Shown: positions 26,802-36,348, counted from the stretch's first letter. The stretch: DNA of 64,000 bases from Hyphomicrobiales bacterium (GCA_900472605.1 UCJD01000049.1:1-64000), one strand, 5' to 3'. Notes: generated from the sequence alone by a model not told the origin. Program-made: numbers and translations.

Positions 26802-26878
26802 TGGCGCACCCGACAGGATTCGAACCTGTGACCTTTGGAATCGGAATCCAACACTCTATCCAGCTGAGCTACGGGTGC
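26802..26878 (-). tRNA. tRNA-Arg (anticodon CCG)
   Basis: The minus strand gives a complete 77-base cloverleaf including an encoded CCA: acceptor GCACCCG paired with CGGGTGC, D-arm AGCTCAGCTGGATAGAGT, anticodon stem TTGGA/TCCAA around the loop TTCCGAT (anticodon CCG, reading CGG), and T-arm with GGTTCGAATCC. The gene's 3' end faces the integrase remnant, making it a probable former attachment site. Confidence 0.97.
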
Positions 26879-26957
26879 ATGCCTGAGGCGGGTTTGAATC
26901 GCCTGTCCGATGAAGGGTTCTTAGCCTAGCTTGTGGCCGGCTTCAATGACCAAAATG

Positions 26958-26991
26958 AAAAGTCCGCCGTTCTCTCGCGCGGCGGACTTTA
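26958..26991 (-). terminator. Rho-independent terminator of the xylFHG operon
   Basis: AAAGTCCGCCG and CGGCGGACTTT form an 11-bp stem, with a T-rich tail on the minus strand. It lies about 33 bases beyond the stop of the ATP-binding gene. Confidence 0.8.
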
Positions 26992-27023
26992 TTGTCGTCG
27001 GTTTCTGTTGCTCAGACCTGCAT

Positions 27024-27824
27024 CTACACCTGCATGGCGCCGGGGCCGGGGATGGCTTTGGGGGGAACCTTGCCGAGGATGATCATGCCGAGCACCTCGT
27101 CCTTGGTCACGTCTTCGGTGCGGGCATGGCCGACGACCTGGCCGTTCTTCATCACCGATACGCGGTCGGCGAGGTCGAAGACGTCGTGGATGTCATGGCT
27201 GATCAGGAAGATGCCGATGCCTTCCTTCTTCAATTGCTTGATCAGCTCGCCCACCTGCGCGGTCTCCTGCGGTCCAAGCGCTGCCGTCGGCTCGTCCATG
27301 ATCAGGATGCGGGCGTTGAAGAGGATGGCGCGGGCGATCGCCACCGACTGCCGCTGGCCGCCCGAAAGCGCCTTCACCGGCTCCTTGAAGCGGCGGAAGT
27401 TCGGGTTGAGGCGGCCCATCACTTCGCGCGTCGAGGCCTCCATGGCGACGTCGTCGAGCGTGCCCCACTTGGTGCGGATCTCGCGTCCCAAATAGAGGTT
27501 GGCGGCGGCGTCGACATTGTCGGCGACGGCGAGCGTCTGGTAGATCGTCTCGATGCCGTATTTCTTGGCGTCGCGCGGGTTTCTGATATCGGCGGGTTCG
27601 CCTTCGATCAGGATCTCGCCGCTGTCGCGCTTGTAGGCGCCCGACAGGATCTTGATGAGCGTCGACTTGCCGGCGCCGTTGTGGCCGAGCAATGCCACGA
27701 CTTCGCCGGGGTAGAGATCGACCGAGGCATTGTCCACGGCGTGGATGCCGCCGAAGGAGATCGAGATGTTCTTCAGTTCCACGAGAGGAGTGTTCGGGCT
27801 TGGGGAAGTGCGTTGATCAGTCAT
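27024..27824 (-). CDS. xylG: Sugar ABC transporter ATP-binding protein
   Basis: A 266-residue single-domain ATPase: Walker [10 protein letters not shown], signature [14 protein letters not shown], Walker [12 protein letters not shown], and switch His in LISHDIHDV. Sugar importers of the CUT2 group usually have a double-length ATPase of about 500 residues; this one has only a single cassette, which is the form seen in rhizobial XylF/FrcA-type systems. It should energise import of the ligand of the binding protein at 29401. The start 27824 has GAGGAG upstream; it follows the permease by 13 bases. Confidence 0.88.
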   Translation of the reverse strand: MTDQRTSPSPNTPLVELKNISISFGGIHAVDNASVDLYPGEVVALLGHNGAGKSTLIKILSGAYKRDSGEILIEGEPADIRNPRDAKKYGIETIYQTLAVADNVDAAANLYLGREIRTKWGTLDDVAMEASTREVMGRLNPNFRRFKEPVKALSGGQRQSVAIARAILFNARILIMDEPTAALGPQETAQVGELIKQLKKEGIGIFLISHDIHDVFDLADRVSVMKNGQVVGHARTEDVTKDEVLGMIILGKVPPKAIPGPGAMQV

Positions 27825-27837
27825 ATCCAGGCTCCTC

Positions 27838-29148
27838 TTACTTCGACCGCGAGCGATAGACGGTGTCGAGCCAGACGGCAACGACGAGAACCGCGCCCAC
27901 GACGACGTTCTGTATGGGGGTATCGACATTGGCGAGACCCATGCCCGACTGCAGCGACTGCATGACGAGCGCGCCGAGCATGGCGCCGGCAATCGTGCCG
28001 GTACCGCCGGCAAGCGACGTGCCGCCGATGACGGCTGCCGCGATGGTGTAGAGCTCGTAGGTCGTGCCTTGCGAGTTGGCGGCGGCGTTGAGGCGGGCGG
28101 TGGAAATCGCCGCGGCCACGGCTGCCAGGAAGCCCATCAGCGCGAAGATGCGCACCGTGACCCAGCGGGTCTTGATGCCGGCGAGTTCGGCCGCCTCAGG
28201 GTTGCCGCCGATCGCGAAGACATAGCGGCCGAAGCGCAGGCGGGTGGCGATGAAGGTCATCACGATGCCGACGAGAACGGCGATCAGGACAGGCACGGCG
28301 ATGCCATAGGAGATGAAGAGCCCCGTTTCCGGCCAGGCGATAGCGTTGGCTTCGGCGTATTTCTTGGCGATCGCGACCGGCCAGTAATAGATGGTCGAGA
28401 CCCAGATGGCGCCGAGCACCAGCGCGCAGCCGAGAACAACAAGGAAGTATTCGGCCCAGAGCGGCCGGCGCGGGAAGTTGAAGCGCTTGCGCTGGCGGCG
28501 CGAGCCGATGATGCCGACGATGATCAGCACGCAGGCGACCAGGCCGATGATCCAGCTCCATGTCGCGCCGACGGAGCCTTCAGCACCGCCGCCCATGATG
28601 CGGAAGGTGGTGTCGAGGGGGGCGACCGTCTGGCCCGAGGTGACGTACCAGGCAAGACCGCGCCAGGCGAGAAAGCCGCCGAGCGTGACGATAAAGGAGG
28701 GGACGCCCAGGAAGGCGATGATGACGCCCTGGAAGAGGCCGATCAGCGTTCCGGCGACCAGGCCCGCGATCAGCGTGATCAGCCATGTCCAGGAATTGTC
28801 GAAGCCGAGATATTGCGGCAGGAACTTCGCCTGGACGACGCCCATGATCATGGCGACAAGGCCGAGCATCGAGCCGATCGACAGGTCGATGTTGCGGGTG
28901 ACGATGACGAGCACCATGCCGGTCGCGAGAACCGCGATCTCGGTGGTCTGGACCGAGAGGTTCCAGAGGTTGCGGGGGGTCAGGAAGAGCCCGCCGGTAT
29001 AGAGATGAAAGCCGATCCAGATGACCAGCAGCGCCGCGACCATGCCGAGCAGGCGCGTGTCGATCTCGGTTGCGCGCAGGAAGCGCGTGAAAGCGTTACC
29101 CTCCGCCGAGCGCGGATGGCTCGATGAGGATTGCGTGATGTTTGCCAT
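27838..29148 (-). CDS. xylH: Sugar ABC transporter permease
   Basis: A 436-residue integral membrane protein with about ten to twelve hydrophobic segments and the BPD_transp_2 sequences [15 protein letters not shown] and [28 protein letters not shown]. The length and an unusually long central cytoplasmic insertion (around [16 protein letters not shown]) match XylH. Start at 29148 (MANITQS); the in-frame codons further upstream belong to the gap. It forms the pore of the pentose importer. Confidence 0.88.
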   Translation of the reverse strand: MANITQSSSSHPRSAEGNAFTRFLRATEIDTRLLGMVAALLVIWIGFHLYTGGLFLTPRNLWNLSVQTTEIAVLATGMVLVIVTRNIDLSIGSMLGLVAMIMGVVQAKFLPQYLGFDNSWTWLITLIAGLVAGTLIGLFQGVIIAFLGVPSFIVTLGGFLAWRGLAWYVTSGQTVAPLDTTFRIMGGGAEGSVGATWSWIIGLVACVLIIVGIIGSRRQRKRFNFPRRPLWAEYFLVVLGCALVLGAIWVSTIYYWPVAIAKKYAEANAIAWPETGLFISYGIAVPVLIAVLVGIVMTFIATRLRFGRYVFAIGGNPEAAELAGIKTRWVTVRIFALMGFLAAVAAAISTARLNAAANSQGTTYELYTIAAAVIGGTSLAGGTGTIAGAMLGALVMQSLQSGMGLANVDTPIQNVVVGAVLVVAVWLDTVYRSRSK

Positions 29149-29345
29149 GGGTTTGCCGTTTCCCCCATTGTTTGGGCTCTGGCGCGGGCGCCCGAAAGCC
29201 CTTGCCGAGGTGCCCTGTTCTTCAAATCGACCACCGAGAGACTTCCGAAGCGGCCGCGTGGGGTGCGGCATCGTTGCGGCAGGGAATCAAAGCGTTCGCG
29301 GTGCGTTGCGAGGCGGGGAGCGCTTCAGGAGGGCTCCATCCGCAT

Positions 29346-29377
29346 CCGGCGCCGCGGCGAAATCGCCACGGCGCCGG
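29346..29377 (-). other. Intra-operon hairpin between xylF and xylH
   Basis: CCGGCGCCGCGGCG at 29346-29359 pairs with 29364-29377 with a single mismatch and a 4-base loop. It begins 23 bases downstream of the xylF stop. A stem of this kind can protect the upstream binding-protein mRNA from 3' decay, so that more binding protein than permease is made. Confidence 0.6.
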
Positions 29378-29400
29378 TGTGTTGGTTCAGCCAGCGAGGA

Positions 29401-30441
29401 TTAGTCGCAAGCCTTGACGCTGCCGGCCTTGACGCCCTGGCAAGCTTCAGCCTTGGTGATCCAGCCTGCGTCGATAACGACGTTCAGGTTGTCCTTGGTG
29501 ATGGCCTGCGGCTTCAGGAAGATCGACTGCATCTTCACCTTCTTCGGACCGCCTTCGAAGGCGGTTACGCCGTCGATCTTGTCCATGGTCTTGCCGCCAG
29601 CGAGGTCAAGCGCGATTTCAGCTGCGCGCTTGCCGAGTTCGCGGCTATCCTTCCAGACGGAAACCGTCTGCGTGCCGAGCGCGATGCGGTTGAGCGCCGC
29701 CTTGTCGGCGTCCTGGCCGGAAACCGGAACGGTGCCCGCCATGCCCTGCGCGTCGAGTGCCGCGACAGCGCCGCCCGCGGTGCCGTCGTTGGAAGCAACA
29801 ACGGCGTCGACCTTGTTGTTGTTGGCGGTCAGGAACTGTTCCATGTTGCGTTGCGCGTTCTGCGGCAGCCAGCCGTCGGTGTAGGCTTCGCCGACGTTCT
29901 TGATCTTGCCCGCGTCAACGGCAGCCTTCAGAACTTCCATCTGGCCGGCGAACAGGAAGTCCGCGTTCGGGTCGGAAGATGAGCCCTTGATGAAGACGTA
30001 GTTGCCTTCGGGCTTGACCTTGAAGACGCCTTCAGCCTGCAGGCGGCCGACTTCCTTGTTGTCGAAGGTGATGTAGAACGCAGCCGGGTTTTCGATCAGG
30101 CGGTCATAGCCGACGACCGGAATGCCTTCAGCGGCGGCCTTTTCGATGGCCGGGCCGATGGCGTCCGAATCCTGCGCGAGAACGATGAGTGCGTTGGCGC
30201 CCTGCGAGATCAGCGATTCGACGTCGGTCAGCTGCTTTGCGGCGGACGACTGGGCGTCGGCGGAAATGTATTTCGCGCCCTTGGCTTCGAGCGCCTTCTT
30301 GATGGCAGCTTCGTCGGTCTTCCAGCGCTCTTCCTGGAAGTTCGACCACGACACGCCGACGACGAGGTCGGCGGCCATTGCGGCCGTATGCACCGACACG
30401 AGGATGGCAGCACCTGCCATCAGCTTCATAACATGCTTCAT
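29401..30441 (-). CDS. xylF: D-xylose-type sugar-binding protein
   Basis: A 346-residue periplasmic binding protein: signal peptide [20 protein letters not shown] ending at MAA, then the mature start [20 protein letters not shown], which is characteristic of XylF-like proteins. Further family marks are [20 protein letters not shown] and [13 protein letters not shown]. It should bind D-xylose or a related sugar and deliver it to XylGH. Promoter region contains the ROK-type palindrome at 30528. Confidence 0.9.
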   Translation of the reverse strand: MKHVMKLMAGAAILVSVHTAAMAADLVVGVSWSNFQEERWKTDEAAIKKALEAKGAKYISADAQSSAAKQLTDVESLISQGANALIVLAQDSDAIGPAIEKAAAEGIPVVGYDRLIENPAAFYITFDNKEVGRLQAEGVFKVKPEGNYVFIKGSSSDPNADFLFAGQMEVLKAAVDAGKIKNVGEAYTDGWLPQNAQRNMEQFLTANNNKVDAVVASNDGTAGGAVAALDAQGMAGTVPVSGQDADKAALNRIALGTQTVSVWKDSRELGKRAAEIALDLAGGKTMDKIDGVTAFEGGPKKVKMQSIFLKPQAITKDNLNVVIDAGWITKAEACQGVKAGSVKACD

Positions 30442-30527
30442 AATATCCTCCCGAATAGAATGCGGCCAGCCCCAGCCAGTGGTTCCTCCGGCCGCCGCGA
30501 TGTGCTGTCAGAAAAGGTTTTGATTAT

Positions 30528-30546
30528 TTTCTCGACAGTCGAGAAA
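30528..30546. promoter_or_regulatory. Palindrome upstream of xylF, candidate ROK operator
   Basis: TTTCTCGACAGTCGAGAAA is a perfect 9+1+9 palindrome about 87 bases upstream of the xylF ATG and about 125 bases upstream of the divergent ROK gene. AT-rich flanks with a central GC-containing dyad are typical of ROK (NagC/Mlc/XylR) operators. Confidence 0.65.
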
Positions 30547-30670
30547 TTAAGTGTCAGAGATTTTTTCAACTGTCAACACCGCACTACCTGTGAATGATCT
30601 CTCACGTGGAGGTTGTTGGAGATGCGGTGTGAACGAGGGGTGGAATGCACGCGGGAATAGGGCGGCCTTC

Positions 30671-31885
30671 ATGCTGACCAGATCGAGCACGGAACTGGTG
30701 CGCCAGCGCAACAGCGTGCTGGTGCTTGCCGCGCTGCGGCGCCACGGCGCACTGTCCCATACCGAAATATCTGATTTCACCGGGCTTTCCTCGGCCACCA
30801 TTTCAGCGATCACCGCCGATCTCGAGAAGGGCGGGGTCATCGAAAAATCCGAGCAGCAGGCGGCGAGCGGCCGAGGACGGCCGCGCGTGCAGTTCCGCCA
30901 GCGGCGCGATAGCGGCTATCTGATCGTCGTCATCATTTCGTCCGATGGGGTGCAATATTCGCTGGTGGATTATGCCGGCACGCTGATCGACCGGTTCGGT
31001 GAGGACCGGTCGCACGATCCCGACGGCGCGGCGCGATTCGTGGATGCGATCGGCGAGGGACTTGAAAGGTTGCTCGAACGCTCGCGCCTGTCGCGGACCG
31101 AGATCAAGCTGATCTCGATCAGCAGCAAGGGGTTGGTCAGTTCCGATGATGCCGTGCTCCTGTGGTCGCCGATCTTCGGCAGCGACCGGATCGATTTCGA
31201 GGCGGCGCTGAGGCCCGCATGGCAGGCGAAGATCATTCTCGACAACGAGACGCTGCTGGTTGCCGCAGCGCTTGGCGCGCGCGAGGATGCGGGCAGTCCG
31301 GACGGGCTGCGGTCGCTGGCGGCGCTGTCGTTGGGCCACAGTATCGGGCTCGGGATCGTGAGAAACGCCGGGCCGGCGGAACGGGAGATCTCGGCGCCCA
31401 ATTTCGGGCATATGCTCCATGTGGCCAATGGCGGGCTTTGCCGGTGCGGGAGCAGGGGCTGCATCGAAGCCTATGCCGGGTTCTACGCGATCCTGCGCAT
31501 GGCCTTCGAAGTGCCTGACGATACGATCCCGGCGAAGTTCGTGCCCGTCGGCGAGCTCGACAAGATCGCGGCACGGGCGCGCCAGGGTCACCGGATGTCG
31601 GCCTTTGCGTTTCGGCAGGCGGGCCTGGCGCTCGGAAACGGGCTGTCGCGGCTGCTCAGCCTCACCGAACGGATGCCGGTCGCGATCACCGGTCCCGGCA
31701 CGCGCTATTACGACCTTCTGAGGCCCGGTATCGAGGAGGGGCTTGCCCAGTCGCACATGGTCAGGATGCAGGGCATGCCGGAGCTGCGGGTCGTGTTCGA
31801 CGAGCCGCTTTTGGTGTTCGAGGGGCACTTGAACCGGGCGCTGTCGGTCATGGACGGCGATATTGTTCAGGGCGGGCTGGGCTAG
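30671..31885 (+). CDS. ROK-family transcriptional regulator (XylR-like)
   Basis: A 404-residue protein: N-terminal HTH (RRHGALSHTEISDFTGLSSATISAITADLEKGG, about 20-60) followed by a ROK sugar-kinase-like domain with the ROK zinc motif HVANGGLCRCGSRGCIEAYA (C-x-C-x4-C). It is divergent from xylF and probably represses it until sugar is bound. I prefer ATG 30671 (MLTRSSTELVRQRN), because the family begins just before the HTH. The stop directly abuts the stop of the convergent acyltransferase gene. Confidence 0.85.
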   Translation: MLTRSSTELVRQRNSVLVLAALRRHGALSHTEISDFTGLSSATISAITADLEKGGVIEKSEQQAASGRGRPRVQFRQRRDSGYLIVVIISSDGVQYSLVDYAGTLIDRFGEDRSHDPDGAARFVDAIGEGLERLLERSRLSRTEIKLISISSKGLVSSDDAVLLWSPIFGSDRIDFEAALRPAWQAKIILDNETLLVAAALGAREDAGSPDGLRSLAALSLGHSIGLGIVRNAGPAEREISAPNFGHMLHVANGGLCRCGSRGCIEAYAGFYAILRMAFEVPDDTIPAKFVPVGELDKIAARARQGHRMSAFAFRQAGLALGNGLSRLLSLTERMPVAITGPGTRYYDLLRPGIEEGLAQSHMVRMQGMPELRVVFDEPLLVFEGHLNRALSVMDGDIVQGGLG

Positions 31886-33031
31886 CTAAGCGGCAGATGT
31901 CCTGCGCCGGGTGAGCGTCCTGCCGATCTTCTGCCCCTGCATCTCGATGAGTTTGTGCCCCACCGCCGACAGCGCATATGTGATCGGGATGGTGATTGCT
32001 ATCGAGAGCAGGAAGCGCTGGAAGTCGCTGATGTCGTGGCCATGCGCCCTGATCAGGTAGGCGATGACGGGCTGCATGACCAGCAGGTGGATGAGGTAGG
32101 CGCCAAAGGAGAGTTCGCCGAGCTCGTGGCAGAATTTGTTGCCCATGAAATCGGAAACCCGGTTGAGCGGGTTTGCCAGCGGGCGTGGCAGATGCGCGTG
32201 GAAGATCAGCGCAAAGAAGGCCACCACAAGTCCGAGGCGTACCACCTCGCGCAAAACAGTCATGCCGCCGCCGATCGGCAGTGCCACAAAGGCCAGCGCC
32301 AGCAGGAAGTGCACCAGGGCGCGTGGGGTCGAGGCGTTGAGCGCGCCGGCCAGCAGCATGCCTGATGCGAAAACATGCATCTTCAGCGGCAGGAAGGCCG
32401 GCATCGGGAAATTGATGCCGACGAGGCGCAACGCCATGGCGATCGCAACGCCTGTCACAACGACGCCGATGCTCCCCCGCAGCCATCCGAGCCTGTGGAT
32501 GAAGAGCATCAGGAAGGGCAGAACGGCGTAGAACTGCATCTCGAGGCTGATGCTCCAATCCGGCAGCGGCGTGCGGAAAGCGTGCGCCGGTGAAAGGCCG
32601 AAGAGGAAGCTCACATGCAGCAGCACATTCTCAAGGCTGCCGTCCAGATAGCGTTCGGGCTGCTGCGGCGCGACCTCAAGGAAGTGGTCGATCACCATCC
32701 TGCTTTCGAAAATGACGGGGCCGAGCGCGATGGCGATCGCCAGCATCACGTAATAGAGCGGGGCGATGCGGAAGAAGCGGCGGGTCCAGAAATTCGACCA
32801 TGTCGAGATCTCCGACCACGGCTCCTTGTCCTGGCGTAGCTGATAGTGAAACACCATCAGGAAGCCGGAGAGCATGATGAAGAGATCGACGCCCAGATCG
32901 GGGTCGCCGATCAGCGGCAGATGCCATCCGGTGAGCAGCATTGCGTGCCCGATCAGCACCCATAAAGCGGCGATGCCACGCAAGCCGTCGAGACTGCCAA
33001 TTCGCCCCGAAGAGCCCGATCCGTCCGCCAT
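31886..33031 (-). CDS. Acyltransferase 3 family membrane protein
   Basis: A 381-residue protein with ten or so membrane helices and the family's catalytic opening motif SLDGLRGIAALWVLIGHAML (H in the first helix) and later WTRRFFRIAPLYYVML (the conserved R-x-x-R). Such proteins transfer acyl groups to extracytoplasmic sugars of surface polysaccharides, lipopolysaccharide or Nod factors. I take ATG 33031 (MADGSGSSG); the longer frame upstream lacks a plausible start. Monocistronic. Confidence 0.85.
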   Translation of the reverse strand: MADGSGSSGRIGSLDGLRGIAALWVLIGHAMLLTGWHLPLIGDPDLGVDLFIMLSGFLMVFHYQLRQDKEPWSEISTWSNFWTRRFFRIAPLYYVMLAIAIALGPVIFESRMVIDHFLEVAPQQPERYLDGSLENVLLHVSFLFGLSPAHAFRTPLPDWSISLEMQFYAVLPFLMLFIHRLGWLRGSIGVVVTGVAIAMALRLVGINFPMPAFLPLKMHVFASGMLLAGALNASTPRALVHFLLALAFVALPIGGGMTVLREVVRLGLVVAFFALIFHAHLPRPLANPLNRVSDFMGNKFCHELGELSFGAYLIHLLVMQPVIAYLIRAHGHDISDFQRFLLSIAITIPITYALSAVGHKLIEMQGQKIGRTLTRRRTSAA

Positions 33032-33275
33032 CCATTGATCACCTGGTTCATCGGAGGTGGCATAAATGGCCCGAAAGCTGAAGGAATCCAATGGCAATTC
33101 GGAGGTCGCAGGCTTTGTAACACAAGCCAAGCGTCCGAAAAAATCGCTAATATTGCAGCGCAACCAACACACTTGCGAGGTGCGTGCACCAGACGTCTTT
33201 GTGATCGGAACGAGGGAATGTTACAGGCGGCTGGAGGCGGCAGGCGTGATGGCGGCGACGTGGATCGTGCCAAAA

Positions 33276-33310
33276 AGAGAAATGGCCGGGTTCGGGCCCG
33301 GCCATCTCTT
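33276..33310 (-). terminator. Terminator after the inositol dehydrogenase gene
   Basis: ATGGCCGGG at 33282-33290 pairs exactly with CCCGGCCAT at 33297-33305, loop six bases; on the minus strand the run TTTCTCTTTTT follows. It lies about 33 bases past the stop at 33338. Confidence 0.8.
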
Positions 33311-33337
33311 ATGCGGCTTTCGGTCGGGAGAAAACCG

Positions 33338-34330
33338 TTAGCCGATCTTGATCAGCTTGCCTTCCTTGACAGACTGGACAGCCGCGTCGGCGAGCACCAG
33401 GGCGGCGAGGCCATCGGTGCCCGAGGGGGAGATCTTGGCGCCTTTTTCGATGGCGGCGATGAAGCTCGCGATCTCGTTGGCATAGGCTTCGGTGTAGCGG
33501 GTCATGAAGAAGTCGTGCAACGGCGGGCGGGTGTAGCCTTCGCCGTTGGCGACTTCGATCGAGACGGCGCGCTGGTTTTCGGCCGAGACCATGCCCTTGG
33601 ACCCATGCACCTCGATGCGTTGGTCGTAGCCGTAGGTCGCGCGGCGGGAGTTGGAGATGATCGCCTGCTTGCCCGATTTGGTCTGCAGAATGACCGAGAC
33701 GCTGTCGTAATCGCCGGCTTCGCCGATCGCCTTGTCGACGAGGACGGCGGCCGTTGCGGTGACGGCGATCGGCTCTTCGCCCAGCAGGAAGCGGGCCATG
33801 TCGAAATCGTGGATCGTCATGTCGCGGAAGATGCCGCCGGAGCGCTTGATATAATCGACCGGCGGGGCGCCCGGATCGCGCGAGGTGATGGTCACCATCT
33901 CAACGTCGCCGATGCGGCCGTCGTCGATCGCGCTGCGCACGGCCATGAAGTGCGGGTCGAAGCGGCGGTTGAAGCCGACCATCAGCTTGCCCTTGGTCTC
34001 CTCCACCACCTTGATGCACGCCTTGACGCGCTCCACGCTCAGATCGACGGGCTTTTCGCAGAAGATTGCCTTGCCTGCGCGGGCGAAACGCTCGATCAGG
34101 TCCGCATGGGTGTCGGTCGGCGTGCAGATGACGACGGCGTCGATATCCTTGGCGGCTTCGATCGCCTCGATGGTGCGGACTTCGCAGCCGTAAGCGGACG
34201 CGATGGCGTCGGCGGCTTGCGGAAAGGCATCGGCGACGGCGACGAGCGTCGCGTTCGCATCGGCGCTGACCGCCTTGGCGTGAACCTTGCCGATACGACC
34301 GGCGCCCAGAAGACCAAATCTGACTGTCAT
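33338..34330 (-). CDS. iolG: myo-Inositol 2-dehydrogenase
   Basis: A 330-residue NAD-dependent GFO/IDH/MocA oxidoreductase. The Rossmann motif is GLLGAGRIG at the N-terminus; EKPVDLSVERVKACI carries the EKP Lys; the C-terminal half contains the substrate-side GGIFRDMTIHDFDMARFLLG (with D and H of the catalytic triad). These sequences are those of rhizobial inositol dehydrogenase (Idh/IolG), which makes 2-keto-myo-inositol from myo-inositol. It stands alone here and has an IolR-like site upstream. Confidence 0.9.
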   Translation of the reverse strand: MTVRFGLLGAGRIGKVHAKAVSADANATLVAVADAFPQAADAIASAYGCEVRTIEAIEAAKDIDAVVICTPTDTHADLIERFARAGKAIFCEKPVDLSVERVKACIKVVEETKGKLMVGFNRRFDPHFMAVRSAIDDGRIGDVEMVTITSRDPGAPPVDYIKRSGGIFRDMTIHDFDMARFLLGEEPIAVTATAAVLVDKAIGEAGDYDSVSVILQTKSGKQAIISNSRRATYGYDQRIEVHGSKGMVSAENQRAVSIEVANGEGYTRPPLHDFFMTRYTEAYANEIASFIAAIEKGAKISPSGTDGLAALVLADAAVQSVKEGKLIKIG

Positions 34331-34394
34331 GACTTCCTCCCTTGAATTCGGCCCACCTTCTCACGGAATGTATGAGCCAAATTTATCTCCTTGT

Positions 34395-34408
34395 GGAATT
34401 TTCATTCC
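34395..34408. promoter_or_regulatory. GGAA-N6-TTCC site, IolR-like operator
   Basis: GGAATTTTCATTCC lies 65 bases upstream of the inositol dehydrogenase ATG. GGAA-N6-TTCC is the motif reported for the RpiR-type repressor IolR in Sinorhizobium meliloti, so the site suggests derepression by inositol. Confidence 0.65.
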
Positions 34409-34498
34409 ATTTTATGTGCGCGTCGTCAAGGCCGTGGGCCTTTCACATTTCAAGAAACCACCTTAAAGACGTGTAACAGTTTTACATGTGGGAATGAG

Positions 34499-34765
34499 AT
34501 GCAGCTGATCGATCCAAACCATCCGGCCTACCGCGCGCTGTGGGTGCGCGTTCTCATCGTCGCGGTCTGCTTTGGCTGGACCGGGATCGAGGCCTTATGG
34601 GGCGATCCCTTCTGGGCGGTGCTGGCGGCCGGTGCCGGCGCCTACGCTGCCTACGTGCTGCTGTGGACCTATAAGCCGGCGGAACCCACCGAGGAAAAAG
34701 CGGCTGTCGAGGACAAGGCTGCTGAAGCTTCCGAAACGCAGGACGCTCCCAAGAACGACGCGTAA
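34499..34765 (+). CDS. Small membrane protein, unknown
   Basis: An 88-residue protein starting MQLIDPNHPAYRALWVRVLI with two hydrophobic helices (about 14-32 and 37-56) and a charged Ala/Glu/Lys-rich cytoplasmic tail. GGGA precedes the ATG at 34499. Not a recognised family. Confidence 0.65.
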   Translation: MQLIDPNHPAYRALWVRVLIVAVCFGWTGIEALWGDPFWAVLAAGAGAYAAYVLLWTYKPAEPTEEKAAVEDKAAEASETQDAPKNDA

Positions 34766-35269
34766 TCAGCGCTTGGAAAATCTCGTCTTGCGGCGGATGG
34801 CTTCGTCGATCAGTTGATTGGCAAGGGTCATGCGCTTGGTGGCGTTGTCGCGAAACAGCGGGTGGACGCGATCGGGGTGATTCGCCTTCGCAAAGCCGCG
34901 GCGCTTGTCGCTAAGGCTCTGGATGGCGTCATTTGGAGAAATGGCCAGCTCCGCGGCGATCTCCGACAGTGCCGTGCGGGCGAGATGCTCAGGCATGACA
35001 GGCTCGATCTCGGGGATTGGCTCGGCCGCGGGCTCGGGCGGTAGAGCGGCATCGGTTGTCTCGCGAGGCGGTGCGAAGTCCAGATTGTCGAAATAGGCCT
35101 GGCCGGGCCGCGCCGATGGGGCGGACACGCCCTCCATCACGTCGAAGGCGAGGCCAGTCGTGAAGCCCGGCATACGATGCAAGACGGGAGCGGCGTCCTC
35201 AGCGGTGTCGCCGTCCTCTTCCTTCAGGCGATCGAGGACAGACTGGAACACCGATTGTCCGAATAGCAT
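34766..35269 (-). CDS. Protein with C-terminal J-domain-like segment
   Basis: A 167-residue protein starting MLFGQSVFQSVLDRLKEEDG at ATG 35269. The N-terminal part is Pro/Glu rich and probably unstructured; the C-terminal 60 residues (LSDKRRGFAKANHPDRVHPL...NATKRMTLANQLIDEAIRR) contain the HPD tripeptide and following helix of a J domain. It probably stimulates an Hsp70 partner. Its stop abuts the convergent gene at 34765. No zinc or C-terminal DnaJ domain is present. Confidence 0.7.
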   Translation of the reverse strand: MLFGQSVFQSVLDRLKEEDGDTAEDAAPVLHRMPGFTTGLAFDVMEGVSAPSARPGQAYFDNLDFAPPRETTDAALPPEPAAEPIPEIEPVMPEHLARTALSEIAAELAISPNDAIQSLSDKRRGFAKANHPDRVHPLFRDNATKRMTLANQLIDEAIRRKTRFSKR

Positions 35270-35343
35270 GGAGCCTCCCTTGCGCGAATGCGCATATGAC
35301 GCGACCAAGATGGCGTGGGGCTTGTGAGGCCCCAGCCAGACAA

Positions 35344-36348
35344 TCAGGTCCCGACCTTCCTGCTCTCGGCCAGAACAAGATCATAAAGCAGCCGCGCGCT
35401 CGGGGGCAGGGCGCGCTCCCTTGCGGTGATCAGGCTGTAGGGCCGGACATTGATCTCGAATTCGATCGGCAGCACGCGCACATCCGACGCGCGCGAGCGC
35501 TGCGCCGCCAGGAAGTGGGCGACGTCGATCGCGATGGGGGCGATCGCGTCGGTCTGGCAAATGATCGCGCAGGTGAGCAGCAGCGACGAGGTGTTGACGA
35601 TGTTGTCAGGCACGGCAACGCCGCGCGACAGGAAAAGATCCTCGATCGTGCGTCTCAATAATGTGCCGGGTGGCTGGAAGACCCAATCATATTCCGTCAG
35701 GTCGGCCATGGTAGCCACACCCTTCTGTAATAGAGGGTGGCCGCTGCGCACGATCAGGCAGGCGCGCTCGACGCCGATCTCCTGCACCTCGAAAAGCCGC
35801 GGGTTGAGGTCGTCGGGGATGCGGCTGATGATGAAGTCGTGGCGGGCGGCCAGAAGCTCGCGGGCCAGCACGTTGCTGGTCTCGACCTGTATGTTGACCT
35901 CGATGCCGGGAAGCGCCGTGCGAATCTGCTTGATGGCGGGAACGACGAGGCTCATGGCGGGCGCCGTCACCGCGCCGATGAACACCGATCCGCCCTTGCC
36001 GGATCTCAGCTCCGCGATCTCGCGGCTTGCCTCCCTGAGTTCCAACATGATCTTGCGCGCACGCCTTGCGAGTGCTTCGCCGAAGGTGGTGAGCACCACG
36101 CCGCGAGCGACGCGCTCATAAAGCGGAGTCTTAACAATGGTCTCCATTTCCGACAACATTCGCGACGCGGCGGGCTGCGAAATGTTGAGCGCCTCGGCAG
36201 CGGCCGAAATCTGGCCGCTATCTTCGATTGCGACGATCATGCGCAGGTGATTCAGCTTGAGTCCCGCCCGCAGAAGGCCGTCATCCCCAAAAATCTCGGT
36301 CTGTATATCCACGTTTTCTAATGCCACATGCCCTGAATTGCTCGACAT
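35344..36348 (-). CDS. gbpR: LysR-type regulator of the chvE operon
   Basis: A 334-residue LysR-family protein: HTH LRMIVAIEDSGQISAAAEALNISQPAASRMLSEME (about 35-70) and an effector domain. It lies divergent to chvE, which is the position of GbpR (galactose-binding-protein regulator) in Agrobacterium. It should activate chvE in response to arabinose, galactose or fucose. I choose ATG 36348 because GGGGAGG lies eight bases upstream on the minus strand; earlier in-frame codons (36375-36378) have no such site. Confidence 0.88.
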   Translation of the reverse strand: MSSNSGHVALENVDIQTEIFGDDGLLRAGLKLNHLRMIVAIEDSGQISAAAEALNISQPAASRMLSEMETIVKTPLYERVARGVVLTTFGEALARRARKIMLELREASREIAELRSGKGGSVFIGAVTAPAMSLVVPAIKQIRTALPGIEVNIQVETSNVLARELLAARHDFIISRIPDDLNPRLFEVQEIGVERACLIVRSGHPLLQKGVATMADLTEYDWVFQPPGTLLRRTIEDLFLSRGVAVPDNIVNTSSLLLTCAIICQTDAIAPIAIDVAHFLAAQRSRASDVRVLPIEFEINVRPYSLITARERALPPSARLLYDLVLAESRKVGT

